64,000 nucleotides of DNA, taken from positions 317,891 through 381,890 of the forward strand of contig NZ_LR130816.1 in NCBI RefSeq assembly GCF_900626145.1, in the 5' to 3' direction. The first letter of the stretch is position 1, and each line of letters begins with the position of its first letter. Origin of the DNA: Intestinimonas timonensis (GTDB taxonomy: Bacteria; Bacillota; Clostridia; Oscillospirales; Oscillospiraceae). The position numbers and the translations under genes were made by a program. Shown here one piece after another: positions 7,872 to 20,134 of this stretch. A model generated the notes under the pieces. That model made no database searches, had not been told where the DNA came from, and was given only the letters and a program-made list of their open reading frames with translations.

Positions 7872-8669
7872 TTAAGATGGGATGGGCGAGACGGCCAGCA
7901 GGTCCTGGAGGTCGTCCCAGGGGAGGGTGAACTCCAGCAGGCCGGCGGCGTAGGGGGCCAGGGTGTCGGGCTGGTAGTAGATCACCAGGCCCTCTTCATT
8001 GAGATAGAAATAGGCGTCGTTGAGCTCGGACTCCAGAGACGCTCTGGCGTAGCCGGCGTCAGCGCCCTTCAGCTCCAGCAGGTCCAGCACCCGGGTACGG
8101 CCGGCATCGGAGTCGGTAAAGCAGTCCCACAGGGTCAGCTTTTCCCCGGTGCTGAGGTCAAAGGTCTCGGAGAACTGGAAGTTGGAGGGGTGGGCGGCGC
8201 CGGTGACCGAATTGGAATAGTAGCTGCGCACGATGCTGACCATAGACTCGTTCTGGAGGGCGATGCGGTAGCTCATGGACTCACCGTAGGGCAGGAAGTC
8301 CTCCCCCATGGTCTGGGCCACCTCGTAGTCCCCGGCGGCATAGCCGGCCAAATCGGTGGCGTCGCTCAGGTAGGCCATGCCCTCGGCGGCATAGTAGTCC
8401 TGGATCTTCTGCCAGGCGGGCACTTCTCCGGCGTTCTCGATGTCGGGGAAAACATACTCCACCGACATGACCACCGTGCCGTCGTCAACGGTAAAGTCTT
8501 TCGCGAAGATCTGATCGGTCCACACAAGCTCCAGGGGGGCCGTCTCCTCCGGTGCCGGAGACTCTACAAGGGCGGGTGTGGGGGTGGGACTGGCCTGTGA
8601 CTCCGCCGGAGCGCAGGCAGCCAGGGTGAGGACCAGGGCGGAGGCGAGCAGCAGGGATCTGGCGCGCAT
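7872..8669 (-). CDS. Secreted lipoprotein, DUF3298/RsiV-like domain
   Basis: 265 residues with a lipoprotein signal peptide; the lipobox is LTLAAC with lipid attachment at about Cys19. A Pro/Thr/Glu-rich linker follows, then a soluble domain with YPNIENA-like, ESMSYRIALQ and SYYSNSVTGAAHPSN segments, the last resembling the DUF3298 signature found in RsiV and related extracellular proteins. Start ATG 8669-8667 follows AAGGAAGG. It ends 17 bases before the preferred rlmCD start. No enzymatic role can be assigned. Confidence 0.7.
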   Translation of the reverse strand: MRARSLLLASALVLTLAACAPAESQASPTPTPALVESPAPEETAPLELVWTDQIFAKDFTVDDGTVVMSVEYVFPDIENAGEVPAWQKIQDYYAAEGMAYLSDATDLAGYAAGDYEVAQTMGEDFLPYGESMSYRIALQNESMVSIVRSYYSNSVTGAAHPSNFQFSETFDLSTGEKLTLWDCFTDSDAGRTRVLDLLELKGADAGYARASLESELNDAYFYLNEEGLVIYYQPDTLAPYAAGLLEFTLPWDDLQDLLAVSPIPS

Positions 8670-8733
8670 AAGGACCTTCCTTGTATTATAGAGTAGTAGT
8701 TATTAGAGCCCCTCTCCAAGGGCTGTGCTACAC

Positions 8734-8811
8734 TGTAAGGGATGCTGTGGATTGGTTGGGTTCTCCTACCACAAGATGGTTTCAGAAAGGTTCCAACCAC
8801 AGCCCCTTACA
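8734..8811 (+). ncRNA. Structured leader of the IS110 element, candidate bridge RNA region
   Basis: TGTAAGGG (8734-8741) pairs with CCCTTACA (8804-8811) and GCTGTGG/GGTTGG (8744-8759) with CCAACCACAGC (8793-8803), leaving a loop of about 33 bases. IS110 elements are known to encode a bridge RNA in a non-coding end, and this position, 110 bases before the gene, fits. No target or donor guide loops were matched, so this is a candidate only. Confidence 0.4.
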
Positions 8812-8921
8812 ATTTTGTTAATCAGTTCAATACCGCCGGACGGTTTATGTGGAACAAGGCTACAAAAGTAAGGTGCACTGTGGATGCAGCATCATAATTC
8901 TAACCGCTGGAGGTTCTTGCT

Positions 8922-10105
8922 ATGGTAGTTTCTGTTGGTATCGATGTTTCAAAGGATAAGCACGACTGCTTTATCCTCAACTCGGAAGGCGAAATCCTTT
9001 CGGATGTGTTCACCATCCCAAACAGTCTGGACGGTTTTACCATTCTGCTGCAAAGAATTCGGGACTGCTCTTCGTCTCAAGACAACATAAAAGTAGGGCT
9101 TGAGGCAACCGGGCATTACAGCTACAACATTCTCGGGTTTCTTCTTGACAATGGTCTACCCACCTATGTCTTGAACCCCTTGCGCACAAACCTTTACAGA
9201 AAGAGCCTTCGTCTCAGAAAGACGAAGACTGACCGGGTCGATGCGCGAACGATTGCGGCTATGCTTTTGTCCGATGCAGGCCTCAAGCCCTACACAGACA
9301 CAGTTTACCACAACGAGGAGCTAAAGTCATTGACAAGATACCGTTTTGACAAGGTAAAAGAACGGGCGAAGCTGAAAAGTTCCGTTTCAAGACTTGTCTG
9401 CATCCTATTCCCGGAATTGGAAAAGCTTACGCCAACGTTGCATATGCCTTCCGTATACGCTCTGCTGGACGAGTTTCCCGGCGCAAAACAAATTGCCGAG
9501 GCAAACTTAACACACTTGAAAGCCATCCTTCACAACGCATCCAAAGGCCGCTATAACAGGGATAAGGCCATAGATATCCGCGAGTCAGCCAGAGCATCTA
9601 TTGGGGCAGTAATGCCTGCAAAATCACTGGAGCTTCGCCACACCATCCGGCTCATCCGAGAGCTGGACGCTGAGATTGAAGATATTGAAGCAGCCATTCA
9701 AAGCATCATGAACGAGATGCATTCGCCCATTACCACCATCCCTGGCATCGGCACTCGGATGGGTGCTATGATTCTTGCCGAAGTAGGCGATTTTTCCCGC
9801 TTTGATTCCCCGGACAAGCTGTTGGCATATGCTGGTATGTCCCCGTCTACCTACCAATCTAGGCAACTTAAGAACTGCTATCCCCATCCCATATGGAGAA
9901 GCGCGGTTCCAGATACCTGCGCTATGCGCTTTACAACGCCACCAAGTATGTCTGCCTATGGGCCCCAACCTTTGCTGCATACCTTGCAAAAAAGCGGGCG
10001 GAGGGCAAACATTACAACATTGCGCTTTCTCACGCTGCCAAGAAGCTGGTGCGGCTTATTTTTGCTATGGAGAAATCCAGGCAGCCGTACTGCTCGGCAA
10101 CGTAA
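8922..10105 (+). pseudogene. IS110-family transposase, frameshifted by a 5-bp duplication
   Basis: The N-terminal RuvC-like DEDD domain is clear: GIDVSKDKHDC, GLEATGHYSYN and KTDRVDARTIA. The C-terminal Tnp domain has TIPGIGTRMGAMILAEVGDFSRF and the serine-containing AYAGMSPSTYQS. After LKNCYP the frame breaks: CCCAT occurs twice in tandem (9883-9887 and 9888-9892). Removing one copy restores YPHMEKRGSRYLRYAL and a normal end at 10105, about 393 residues. As it stands the first frame runs on to 10223 with an unrelated tail. The gene is less GC-rich than its neighbours, as expected for a mobile element. Confidence 0.9.
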
Positions 10106-10428
10106 ATTCCTCTTGACAGCCAGCACTGGGGTTCTAACGAGCTCCTGCTTTGCTATACCCTTTTTGAACCATCTGCCGTTTTACCACATCCATTCATTTT
10201 TAGGGTTGACACTTAATAGTTAATCTTTCTGTGTCGTGGCGGACGGGCTTTTGCAACATTGTACCACAGCCCCCCACCGCCCGGCTACCTTATTTTGAAA
10301 AAGCCCGTCCCCACAGGATGGTCCCGGAGACGGCGGCGGATTTTGTTCACAATTTTCTCTTTTTTCTTCCGGCTGGGTATGATATACTAAACTGATTCCA
10401 GAACCAATTAGGAAAGGTGTACGATAAC
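10106..10428. other. Gap between IS110 gene and secA
   Basis: Contains the probable right end of the IS (to about 10273), a 12-bp inverted repeat GGACGGGCTTTT (10241-10252) / AAAAGCCCGTCC (10299-10310), and the secA promoter region with TATGATATACT at 10378-10388. The -35 is poor (TTCTCT at 10355-10360). No gene is seen. Confidence 0.5.
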
Positions 10429-13177
<2,749 letters not shown>

Positions 13178-13197
<20 letters not shown>

Positions 13198-13371
13198 GGT
13201 CGTTGCGGCCGATGCGAGCGCAGGCGAGCCGCGCCGCTAGGCGCGTCCAAGCGTCTTGCCGCCAGGCAAGGCCTTGATGCCGGGCGAATTCATTTCGCCC
13301 GAGCAGATGAAATCATCGGGGTCCCCACGGGGCCTGCCCCGTGGGGAATTATCACCCCGATCAGCAGTAAG
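13178..13371. repeat. 173-bp hairpin-rich insertion flanked by a 21-bp direct repeat of the secA 3' end
   Basis: Bases 13178-13198, which include the last secA codons and its stop, recur exactly at 13351-13371. Between the copies are four short hairpins: CTTGCC/GGCAAG (13255-13270), GGGCGAA/TTCGCCC (13282-13300), GATGA/TCATC (13306-13317) and CCCCACGGGG/CCCCGTGGGG (13323-13346). This looks like an inserted small palindromic element with a duplicated target; no frame of note is present. Confidence 0.7.
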
Positions 13372-13422
13372 ACCACAAGGCATCCGGGACAAGCCCTCTT
13401 CGGTCCAGAAAGGAGTACCTCT

Positions 13423-14232
13423 TTGGAGATCCACGACAAGATCAGCGCCGGCGTCACCTACCTGTCGGCGGAGTCCTTTGAGCACGCCGGCGGGGTGGTA
13501 CACGGCTTCTCCACCCGGCTGGGCGGAGTGAGCACCGGCATCTATGAGAGTCTCAACCTGGGCTCCACCCGTGGCGACGACCCTGAGCACGTTTGGGAGA
13601 ACTACCGCCGATTCTTCGCCGCCGTGGGGGCCGACCTGAGCACGGTGGCCATGACCAACCAGGTCCACAGCGATGTGGTCCGGCCCGTGACCACCGCCGA
13701 CATCAAGGCCGGCCTGCTGGACCAGGAGCCCTACGAAGCCGACGGTCTGGTCACCGACATCCCCGGCGTGGCCCTGGTCATCTTCAGCGCCGACTGCCTG
13801 CCCGTCCTCCTCTACGACCCGGTCCGCCGGGTCATCGCCGCCGTTCACGCCGGTTGGCGCGGCACCGCCGCCGGCATCGTGGAGCGTGCGGTGGAAAAGA
13901 TGGCCTTCTACGGCTGCCGTCCGGAGGATATTCTTGCCGCCATCGGTCCCGGCATCTCCCGGTGCTGCTTTGAGACCCACGAGGACGTCCCAAACGCCAT
14001 GACCGCCGCTTTGGGCGTCCGTGCCACCCCCTTCCTCTCCCCCATCGAGAACGGCAAGTTCAAGGTGGACCTGAAGGGCATCAACGCCACACGTCTGGAG
14101 CGCGTCGGCCTGCGCCCCGAGCACATCTCTGTCACCGCCGACTGCACTGCCTGCCTGCCTGAGAAGTACTGGTCCCACCGGATCACCGGCGGCGTCCGTG
14201 GCAGCCAGGCTGCCGTCATTCAGCTTTTATAA
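13423..14232 (+). CDS. pgeF: Peptidoglycan editing factor PgeF (YfiH / multicopper polyphenol oxidase fold)
   Basis: 269 residues from TTG 13423 with AAAGGAG eight bases before. PgeF-family proteins remove wrongly incorporated residues in peptidoglycan precursors; older names are laccase-domain or polyphenol oxidase YfiH. Visible family motifs: HGFSTRLGGVS, NLGSTRGDD, NQVHSDVV, EADGLVTD, FSADCLPVLLYD, VHAGWRGTAAGIV, IGPGISRCCFE. The His/Cys metal ligands are in the QVHSD, ADCLPV and VHAGWRG segments. It stands between secA and an unrelated lipoprotein gene. Confidence 0.93.
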   Translation: MEIHDKISAGVTYLSAESFEHAGGVVHGFSTRLGGVSTGIYESLNLGSTRGDDPEHVWENYRRFFAAVGADLSTVAMTNQVHSDVVRPVTTADIKAGLLDQEPYEADGLVTDIPGVALVIFSADCLPVLLYDPVRRVIAAVHAGWRGTAAGIVERAVEKMAFYGCRPEDILAAIGPGISRCCFETHEDVPNAMTAALGVRATPFLSPIENGKFKVDLKGINATRLERVGLRPEHISVTADCTACLPEKYWSHRITGGVRGSQAAVIQLL

Positions 14233-14235
14233 CTC

Positions 14236-14280
14236 AAAAGAGCGAAAAGAGGGATATTGTTCTCCACTTTTCGCTCTTTT
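14236..14280. terminator. Bidirectional terminator after pgeF
   Basis: AAAAGAGCGAAAAG (14236-14249) and CTTTTCGCTCTTTT (14267-14280) form a 14-bp stem ending in a T run. It precedes the binding-protein gene by only 30 bases, so that gene must be transcribed from within or through this region. Confidence 0.8.
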
Positions 14281-14309
14281 CCATACCTATCACTCATCAG
14301 GAGCCGCCT

Positions 14310-15842
14310 ATGAAACCATCCCGACTGTTCGCGCTGGTCCTCGCGCTGGTCCTGCTCTCCGGCTGCGGCGCCCCTCCGCCGGAGGTCACCCCCACACCCT
14401 CCCCCACGCCGGAGACCGCGGAGGAGGCGAGCACCGTCTTTACCCTCCCCCGCACCACCGCCAGCCTCCACCCCATTCTGAGCACCGACAAGGTGAACGT
14501 GGCCCTGGCGGGCCTCATCTGGGAGGGCCTCTTTGAGCTGGACCAGACCTTCTCCTCCCAGCTCCGGCTGTGCCAGAGCTACGCCGTCAGCGAGGACGGC
14601 CTCACCTGGACCTTCCACCTGCGCAGCGGCGTCACCTTCTCCGACGGCTCCGCCCTCACCGCCGACGATGTGGTGGCCTCCCTCCAGCTGGCCCAGAGCC
14701 CCCAATCCCGGTTTGCCGGGCGGCTGGACGACGTGGCCTCCATTGCCGAGCAGGACGGCGCCGTGGTGATCACCCTGAGCACCCCCAACGGCGCTCTGCC
14801 CGCCCTGCTGGACATTCCCATCGTCAAGGCGGGCTCCGACGAGGTGCCGGTGGGAACCGGTCCCTACCGGCTCACCGAGACCGACGGGGGCGCCGCGCTC
14901 ACCGCCCGGACCGACTGGTGGCGGAACCTGGACCTGCCGGCGGAGACCATTCCCCTGGTGACCATCCAGGCCGCCGACGACCTCATCTCCGCCTTCGACA
15001 CCGAGGAGATCTCTCTGGTCACCGCCGACCTCACCGGCACCAGCACCCTGGGCTTTGCCGGCGACCACGCGGTGTGGGACTACCCCACCACCACCATGGT
15101 CTACATCGGCTACAACTGCCAAAAAGGCCCCTGCGCCAACGCCGCCGTCCGCCGAGCCCTGGACCGGGCCTGGGACCGGAACACCGTGGCGGTGGCCCTC
15201 TACTCCCGCCACGCCCAGGCCGCCACGCTGCCTCTGCACCCGGACTGCGCCGACTACGACGACACCCTGGCCCAGCGGCGGGACTACTCTCCCCAGGTCT
15301 TTGCCCAACTCCTGGAGGAGGCGGGCTATGCTCAGGGGGAGGATGGTCTCTTGTACCAGGGACGGCAGCCCCTCTCCCTCACCTTCGTGGTGAACACCGA
15401 CAACACCTTCCGTGTATCGGTGGCAGAGTACCTAGCCGGGGAACTCACCAAGTCCGGTGTCCAGGTGGAGCTCCAAAAGCTCTCCTGGACCGAGTACCAG
15501 CAGGCCCTCACCGCCGGCTCCTTCGACCTCTACCTGGGGGCGGCCGCCCTGTCCGCCGACTTTGACCCGGCCCCCCTCCTCACCGCCGGCGGCGCTCTGA
15601 ACTTTAGCGGCTACTGGAACGCCAACACCCTGACCCTCCTCTCCGCCTGGCAGGCGTCCTCCGGCGCATCCCGGAAAACCGCCGCCCAGGCCCTGTGGAC
15701 CGACCTCGAGACCCAGGTCCCCTTCTCCACCCTTTGCTTCAAGAGCCAGTCCGTGCTCACCCAGTGGGGGGCGGTCACCGGCCTCACCCCCACCCAGCAG
15801 AACCCCTTCTACGGCATAGAGAACTGGCGCTTCGGGTCCTGA
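14310..15842 (+). CDS. Peptide/nickel-type ABC transporter substrate-binding lipoprotein (SBP family 5)
   Basis: 510 residues; signal peptide MKPSRLFALVLALVLLSGCG with the lipobox cysteine at about residue 19, followed by a Pro/Thr-rich linker. The mature part has the family-5 layout: LHPILSTDKVNVALAGLIWEGL, the YAVSEDGLTWTFHLRSGVTFSDG motif, TADDVVASL, and GTGPYRLTE. No permease or ATPase genes are nearby, so it is an orphan binding protein that would have to share a transporter encoded elsewhere. The ligand (oligopeptide or other) cannot be read from the sequence. Confidence 0.88.
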   Translation: MKPSRLFALVLALVLLSGCGAPPPEVTPTPSPTPETAEEASTVFTLPRTTASLHPILSTDKVNVALAGLIWEGLFELDQTFSSQLRLCQSYAVSEDGLTWTFHLRSGVTFSDGSALTADDVVASLQLAQSPQSRFAGRLDDVASIAEQDGAVVITLSTPNGALPALLDIPIVKAGSDEVPVGTGPYRLTETDGGAALTARTDWWRNLDLPAETIPLVTIQAADDLISAFDTEEISLVTADLTGTSTLGFAGDHAVWDYPTTTMVYIGYNCQKGPCANAAVRRALDRAWDRNTVAVALYSRHAQAATLPLHPDCADYDDTLAQRRDYSPQVFAQLLEEAGYAQGEDGLLYQGRQPLSLTFVVNTDNTFRVSVAEYLAGELTKSGVQVELQKLSWTEYQQALTAGSFDLYLGAAALSADFDPAPLLTAGGALNFSGYWNANTLTLLSAWQASSGASRKTAAQALWTDLETQVPFSTLCFKSQSVLTQWGAVTGLTPTQQNPFYGIENWRFGS

Positions 15843-15890
15843 CCCGGCGCCGTTACCTGATAGATATATATCATGAGGGAGGAACCACCA

Positions 15891-18800
15891 ATGGGAGACG
15901 TATTTCGCTGTTTCGTGGAAAAAAAGCCGGGCTTTGACGGAGCCGCCCGGGCTCTGTGCCGGGAGCTCACTGAGGCCGTGGGGATCCAGGGTCTCACCGG
16001 GCTCCGGGTGCTCAACCGCTACGACGTGGAGGGCGTGACGGCCCAGGTCTACGCCGCCGCCCGGACCTCCGTGTTCTCCGAGCCGCAGGTGGACGCGGTG
16101 TACGACGAGACCTGTCCCCTGCCCCAGGAGACCCACACCGTGCTGGCGGTGGAGGCCCTGCCCGGCCAGTTCGACCAGCGGGCCGACTCTGCGGCCCAGT
16201 GCATCCAGCTCATGACCGGCGGCGACCGCCCCATCGTCCGGGCCGCCACCGTGTACCTGCTACTGGGCACCCTCTCCGCCGACGATGCGGAGAAGGTGCG
16301 CTCCTACCTCATCAACCCCGTGGAGGCCCGGGAGGCCTCCATGGACAAGCCCGACACCCTGGCCCAGACCTACCCCATCCCCCAGTCGGTCCAGGTGCTG
16401 GAGGGCTTCCGTGATCTGGACGAGGCCGGCCTCCAGGCCGTGCTGGAGGAGTATGGCCTGGCCATGGACCTGGCCGACCTCACCTTCTTCCAGTCCTACA
16501 TGAAGGGCGAGGAGGACCGTGACCCCACCATCACCGAGCTGCGGCTGGTGGACACCTACTGGTCCGATCACTGCCGCCACACCACTTTCTCCACCCACAT
16601 CGACTCCGTGGAGCTCCTCTCCCCCGAGGTGACGCGGGCCTACCACCTCTACCAGGCCGCCCGGAAGGAGGTCTACGGCGAGGAGAAGGCCAAGGCCCGG
16701 CCCGAGACCCTCATGGATCTGGCCACCATCGCCACCAAGGTCCTCAAGAAGCGGGGCGTCCTCCAGCACCTGGACGAGAGTGAGGAGATCAACGCCTGCT
16801 CCGTCCACGTCACCGCCAATGTGGACGGGGAAGCCCAGGACTGGCTCCTCATGTTCAAGAACGAGACCCACAACCACCCCACTGAGATCGAGCCCTTCGG
16901 CGGCGCGGCCACCTGCATCGGCGGCGCCATCCGTGACCCCCTCTCCGGCCGGTCCTATGTCTATCAGGCCATGCGTGTCACCGGCTGCGGCGATCCCCGT
17001 ACCCCCCTGAGCGAGACCCTGGAGGGCAAGCTGCCCCAGCGGAAGCTGTGCACCACCGCCGCGGCGGGCTACTCCTCTTACGGCAACCAGATCGGCCTGG
17101 CCACCGGCCTGGTCAGCGAGATCTACCACCCCGGCTACGTGGCCAAGCACCTGGAGGTGGGCGCCGTGGTGGGCGCCGCACCGGCCGCCAACGTGGTCCG
17201 GGAGCGCCCCGCCCCCGGCGACAAAGTCATCCTCCTGGGCGGCCGCACCGGCCGGGACGGCATCGGCGGCGCCACCGGCTCCTCCAAGAGCCACGACCTC
17301 AAGAGCCTGGACACCATGGCCTCCGAGGTCCAGAAGGGCAACGCCCCCGAGGAGCGCAAGCTCCAGCGCCTCTTCCGCAACCCCGAGGTCACCCGGCTCA
17401 TCAAGCGGTGCAACGACTTCGGCGCCGGCGGCGTCAGCGTAGCCGTGGGTGAGCTGGCCGACGGCCTGGACATCGATCTGGACGCCGTGCGGAAAAAGTA
17501 CGACGGCCTGGACGGTACCGAGCTGGCCATCTCCGAGAGCCAGGAGCGTATGGCCGTGGTGGTGGCCGAGGGCGACGTGGACACCTTCATCGCCGCCGCC
17601 AGCGCCGAGAACCTGGAGGCCTACGTGGTGGCCACCGTCACCGAGTCCCCCCGGATGGTCATGCACTGGAACGGCGCCGTCATCGCCGACCTGTCCCGGG
17701 AATTCCTCTCCTCCAACGGCGCCGACAAGCACACCACTGTGGTGGTCCCCCCGGCGGAGCTGGGCCTGCCCTTCGCCGGCGCCGGCCTGCGGGAGCTGTG
17801 CTCCGACCTGAACCTGGGCCTCCAGCGGGGTCTGGGTGAGCGCTTTGACGGCACCATCGGCGCTGCCTCGGTGCTCATGCCCTTCGGCGGCAAGACCCAG
17901 ACCACCCCCACCCAGGCCATGGCCGCCCTGCTGCCCGTGGACCCCGGCCACGAGACCGACACCTGCTCCGTCATGGCCTGGGGCTTCCGCCCCCGTTGGA
18001 TGGAGAAGGACCCCTTCCACGGCGCCGGCGTGTCGGTCATCGACTCGGTGGCCAAGCTGGTGGCCGCCGGCTGCGACCCCACCAAGGCCTACCTCTCCTT
18101 CCAGGAGTACTTTGAGAAGCTGCGCAATGACCCCGTCCGGTGGGGCAAGCCCTTCGCCGCTCTGCTGGGCGCCTTTACCGCCCAGATCGGCCTGGGCGTG
18201 GCCGCCATCGGCGGCAAGGACTCCATGTCCGGCTCCTTCCTGGGTCTGGACGTGCCCCCCACCCTCATCTCCTTCGCCATCGCCCCAGAGAAGGCCCAGA
18301 ACGTCATCACCCCTGAGTTCAAGGAGGCCGGTCACCCGGTCTACCTCTTCCAGCCCAAGTTCAGCGGCGACTACGGCGACCTGAAGGCCCTGTGGATGGA
18401 CTTCCACAAGCTGTGTCTGACCGGCCACGTGAAGGCCGCCTGGGCGGTCACCGCCGGCGGCAGCGCCGAGGCTGTCATCAAGATGTCCTTTGGCAACCGC
18501 ATCGGCTTCACCTCCGACGCCCGGCTGGAGCGGGACCCCTTCTGGATCACCACCCCCGGCGCCATCGTGGCCGAGTGCGACGGCCCCGTGCCCGGCGCCA
18601 CCCTGCTGGGCTACACCTCCAATGAGCCCATCGTCTCCCTGCCCAACGACTCCGCCCCCATCGACGAGCTTCTGGCCGTCTCCGAGGGCGTGCTGGAGAG
18701 CATCTACCCCACCCGCACCGACGCCGCCGGTGACGTGCCCACCCTCAGCTGCGCCGAGCGCTCTCCCGCCGTGTGCCGCAGCAAGACCGCCCGTCCCAAG

Positions 18801-19592
18801 GCCGTCATCCCCGTCTTCCCCGGCACCAACTGCGAGTACGACACCGCCCGGGCCTGTCTCCGGGCCGGCATCGAGCCGGAGATCGTGGTGGTACGCAACC
18901 TCAACGCTGACCTCCTGTCCCAGTCGGCCCAGGCTCTGGAGGAGGCCATCCACAGCGCCCAGATGATCGTCCTCCCCGGCGGCTTCTCCGGCGGCGACGA
19001 GCCCGACGGCTCCGCCAAGTTCATCTGCTCCTTCTTCCGGAATCCCCGCCTCACCGACGCCGTCCACGACCTGCTCAAAAACCGTGACGGCCTGATGCTG
19101 GGCATCTGCAACGGCTTCCAGGCCCTCATCAAGCTGGGACTGGTGCCCTACGGCGAGATCCGCCCCTCCATGGACGACAAGTGCGCCACCCTCACCTTCA
19201 ACGACATCGGCCGCCACCAGAGCCGGTACGTCACCACCCGGGTGGCCAGCGTCCGCTCCCCCTGGATGCTCAAGAGCCAGGTGGGCGACCTTCACGCCAT
19301 CCCCATCTCCCACGGCGAGGGCAAGTTCGTGGCGCCCCAGCCCCTGCTGGACCGCCTCATCGCCAATGGCCAGGTGGCCACCCAGTACGTGGACCTCTCC
19401 GGCGTCCCCTCCATGGACATCTCCGCCAACCCCAACGGCTCTCTCTGCGCCATCGAGGGCATCTTCTCCCCCGACGGCCGCGTCTTCGGCAAGATGGGCC
19501 ACTCCGAGCGCCGGGGCGAGTTCCTGGCCAAGAACATCCCCGGCGACAAGTTCCAGCCCATCTTTGAGAGCGGCGCCGCCTACTTCGCATAA
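15891..19592 (+). CDS. purL: Phosphoribosylformylglycinamidine synthase, single-chain
   Basis: 1233 residues from ATG 15891 with GGGAGGA before it. It converts FGAR, glutamine and ATP to FGAM in purine synthesis. Domains in order: N-terminal PurS-like part, AIR-synthase halves with DTYWSDHCRHTTFSTHI, FKNETHNHPTEIEPFGGAATCIGG and IGGKDSMSGSF, and a class I glutamine amidotransferase from about residue 965 with FPGTNCEYD, MLGICNGFQALIKLG (nucleophile Cys) and SHGEGKF. It is the long all-in-one form, where many Firmicutes have separate purS, purQ and purL. No purine riboswitch fits in the 48-base gap upstream. Confidence 0.96.
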   Translation: MGDVFRCFVEKKPGFDGAARALCRELTEAVGIQGLTGLRVLNRYDVEGVTAQVYAAARTSVFSEPQVDAVYDETCPLPQETHTVLAVEALPGQFDQRADSAAQCIQLMTGGDRPIVRAATVYLLLGTLSADDAEKVRSYLINPVEAREASMDKPDTLAQTYPIPQSVQVLEGFRDLDEAGLQAVLEEYGLAMDLADLTFFQSYMKGEEDRDPTITELRLVDTYWSDHCRHTTFSTHIDSVELLSPEVTRAYHLYQAARKEVYGEEKAKARPETLMDLATIATKVLKKRGVLQHLDESEEINACSVHVTANVDGEAQDWLLMFKNETHNHPTEIEPFGGAATCIGGAIRDPLSGRSYVYQAMRVTGCGDPRTPLSETLEGKLPQRKLCTTAAAGYSSYGNQIGLATGLVSEIYHPGYVAKHLEVGAVVGAAPAANVVRERPAPGDKVILLGGRTGRDGIGGATGSSKSHDLKSLDTMASEVQKGNAPEERKLQRLFRNPEVTRLIKRCNDFGAGGVSVAVGELADGLDIDLDAVRKKYDGLDGTELAISESQERMAVVVAEGDVDTFIAAASAENLEAYVVATVTESPRMVMHWNGAVIADLSREFLSSNGADKHTTVVVPPAELGLPFAGAGLRELCSDLNLGLQRGLGERFDGTIGAASVLMPFGGKTQTTPTQAMAALLPVDPGHETDTCSVMAWGFRPRWMEKDPFHGAGVSVIDSVAKLVAAGCDPTKAYLSFQEYFEKLRNDPVRWGKPFAALLGAFTAQIGLGVAAIGGKDSMSGSFLGLDVPPTLISFAIAPEKAQNVITPEFKEAGHPVYLFQPKFSGDYGDLKALWMDFHKLCLTGHVKAAWAVTAGGSAEAVIKMSFGNRIGFTSDARLERDPFWITTPGAIVAECDGPVPGATLLGYTSNEPIVSLPNDSAPIDELLAVSEGVLESIYPTRTDAAGDVPTLSCAERSPAVCRSKTARPKAVIPVFPGTNCEYDTARACLRAGIEPEIVVVRNLNADLLSQSAQALEEAIHSAQMIVLPGGFSGGDEPDGSAKFICSFFRNPRLTDAVHDLLKNRDGLMLGICNGFQALIKLGLVPYGEIRPSMDDKCATLTFNDIGRHQSRYVTTRVASVRSPWMLKSQVGDLHAIPISHGEGKFVAPQPLLDRLIANGQVATQYVDLSGVPSMDISANPNGSLCAIEGIFSPDGRVFGKMGHSERRGEFLAKNIPGDKFQPIFESGAAYFA

Positions 19593-19603
19593 GGAGCTCT
19601 GCC

Positions 19604-20074
19604 ATGGATACGGTACTTACCCCCTCTGAGGCCTTGAAGGCCCTGGAGGACTGCTACGACGCCCTTCTGGAGGCCCTCCCCGACGCCCGGCAGGCAGAGG
19701 ACACCCGTGGTGCCCTCTCCAACCTCTTCTCCGGCCACAGCTATCACCCCGGCCTGGACGCCCTGATGGACAAATACGTCCCCCTGCTCTCCGACCATGT
19801 GGCCGCCCTGGCCCTGGCCGTCCAGGCCCAGCCCGGACCGGAAGCCCAGGCGGCCGCCCTCCGGGGACTGGAGCGGCTCCTCTTCTACCCCAAGCCGGCC
19901 TCCCCGCCGGAGGAGTTCACCCTGGTGGCTCTGGAGGGTCACGGCCTGCCCCTGGCCCCCCTCCTCTCCCCCGACGCCCAGCGGGATCTGGCCCAGCGGT
20001 ACGCCAGGCAGACCCCGCCCCGGCGGATGATGCCCAACCAGAAGAAGCTCTGGAAGCTCCTGGCCGGGAAATAA
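19604..20074 (+). CDS. Small protein of unknown function downstream of purL
   Basis: 156 residues, ATG 19604, 11 bases after purL with AAGGAG overlapping the purL stop region, so it is probably translated from the same mRNA. The sequence is helical and mildly acidic in its first two thirds (SEALKALEDCYDALLEALPDARQAE) and ends basic (RRMMPNQKKLWKLLAGK). I recognise no domain, signal peptide or membrane segment. Context suggests only co-expression with purine synthesis. Confidence 0.7.
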   Translation: MDTVLTPSEALKALEDCYDALLEALPDARQAEDTRGALSNLFSGHSYHPGLDALMDKYVPLLSDHVAALALAVQAQPGPEAQAAALRGLERLLFYPKPASPPEEFTLVALEGHGLPLAPLLSPDAQRDLAQRYARQTPPRRMMPNQKKLWKLLAGK

Positions 20075-20078
20075 ACAG

Positions 20079-20125
20079 AAAAAACGCCCTTTCCGGCGCC
20101 GTAGGGCGCCGGAAAGGGCGTTTTT
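20079..20125. terminator. Bidirectional terminator between purL unit and GNAT gene
   Basis: AAAAACGCCC... stem of about 20 bp with a three-base loop (GTA at 20101-20103) and T run on both strands; serves the two convergent transcripts. Confidence 0.9.
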
Positions 20126-20134
20126 GTATTCAAA

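Larger units (their letters stand above)
8720..10273 (+). mobile_element. IS110-family insertion sequence (probable extent, inactive)
   Basis: The element contains an IS110-type transposase gene. Candidate ends are an imperfect inverted repeat: GGGCTGTGCTACACTG at 8720 and, on the other strand, GGGCTGTGGTACAATG reading in from 10273. The 200 bases before the gene hold a strong stem-loop. IS110 elements usually lack terminal repeats, but the IS1111 subgroup has short subterminal ones, so the exact boundaries are uncertain. The transposase is frameshifted, so this copy should be immobile unless helped in trans. Confidence 0.65.

Noticed and set aside
9305..9989. Antisense frames inside the IS110 element as accessory genes
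   Set aside because: They overlap the conserved transposase motifs on the other strand and show no recognisable domain or start signals.
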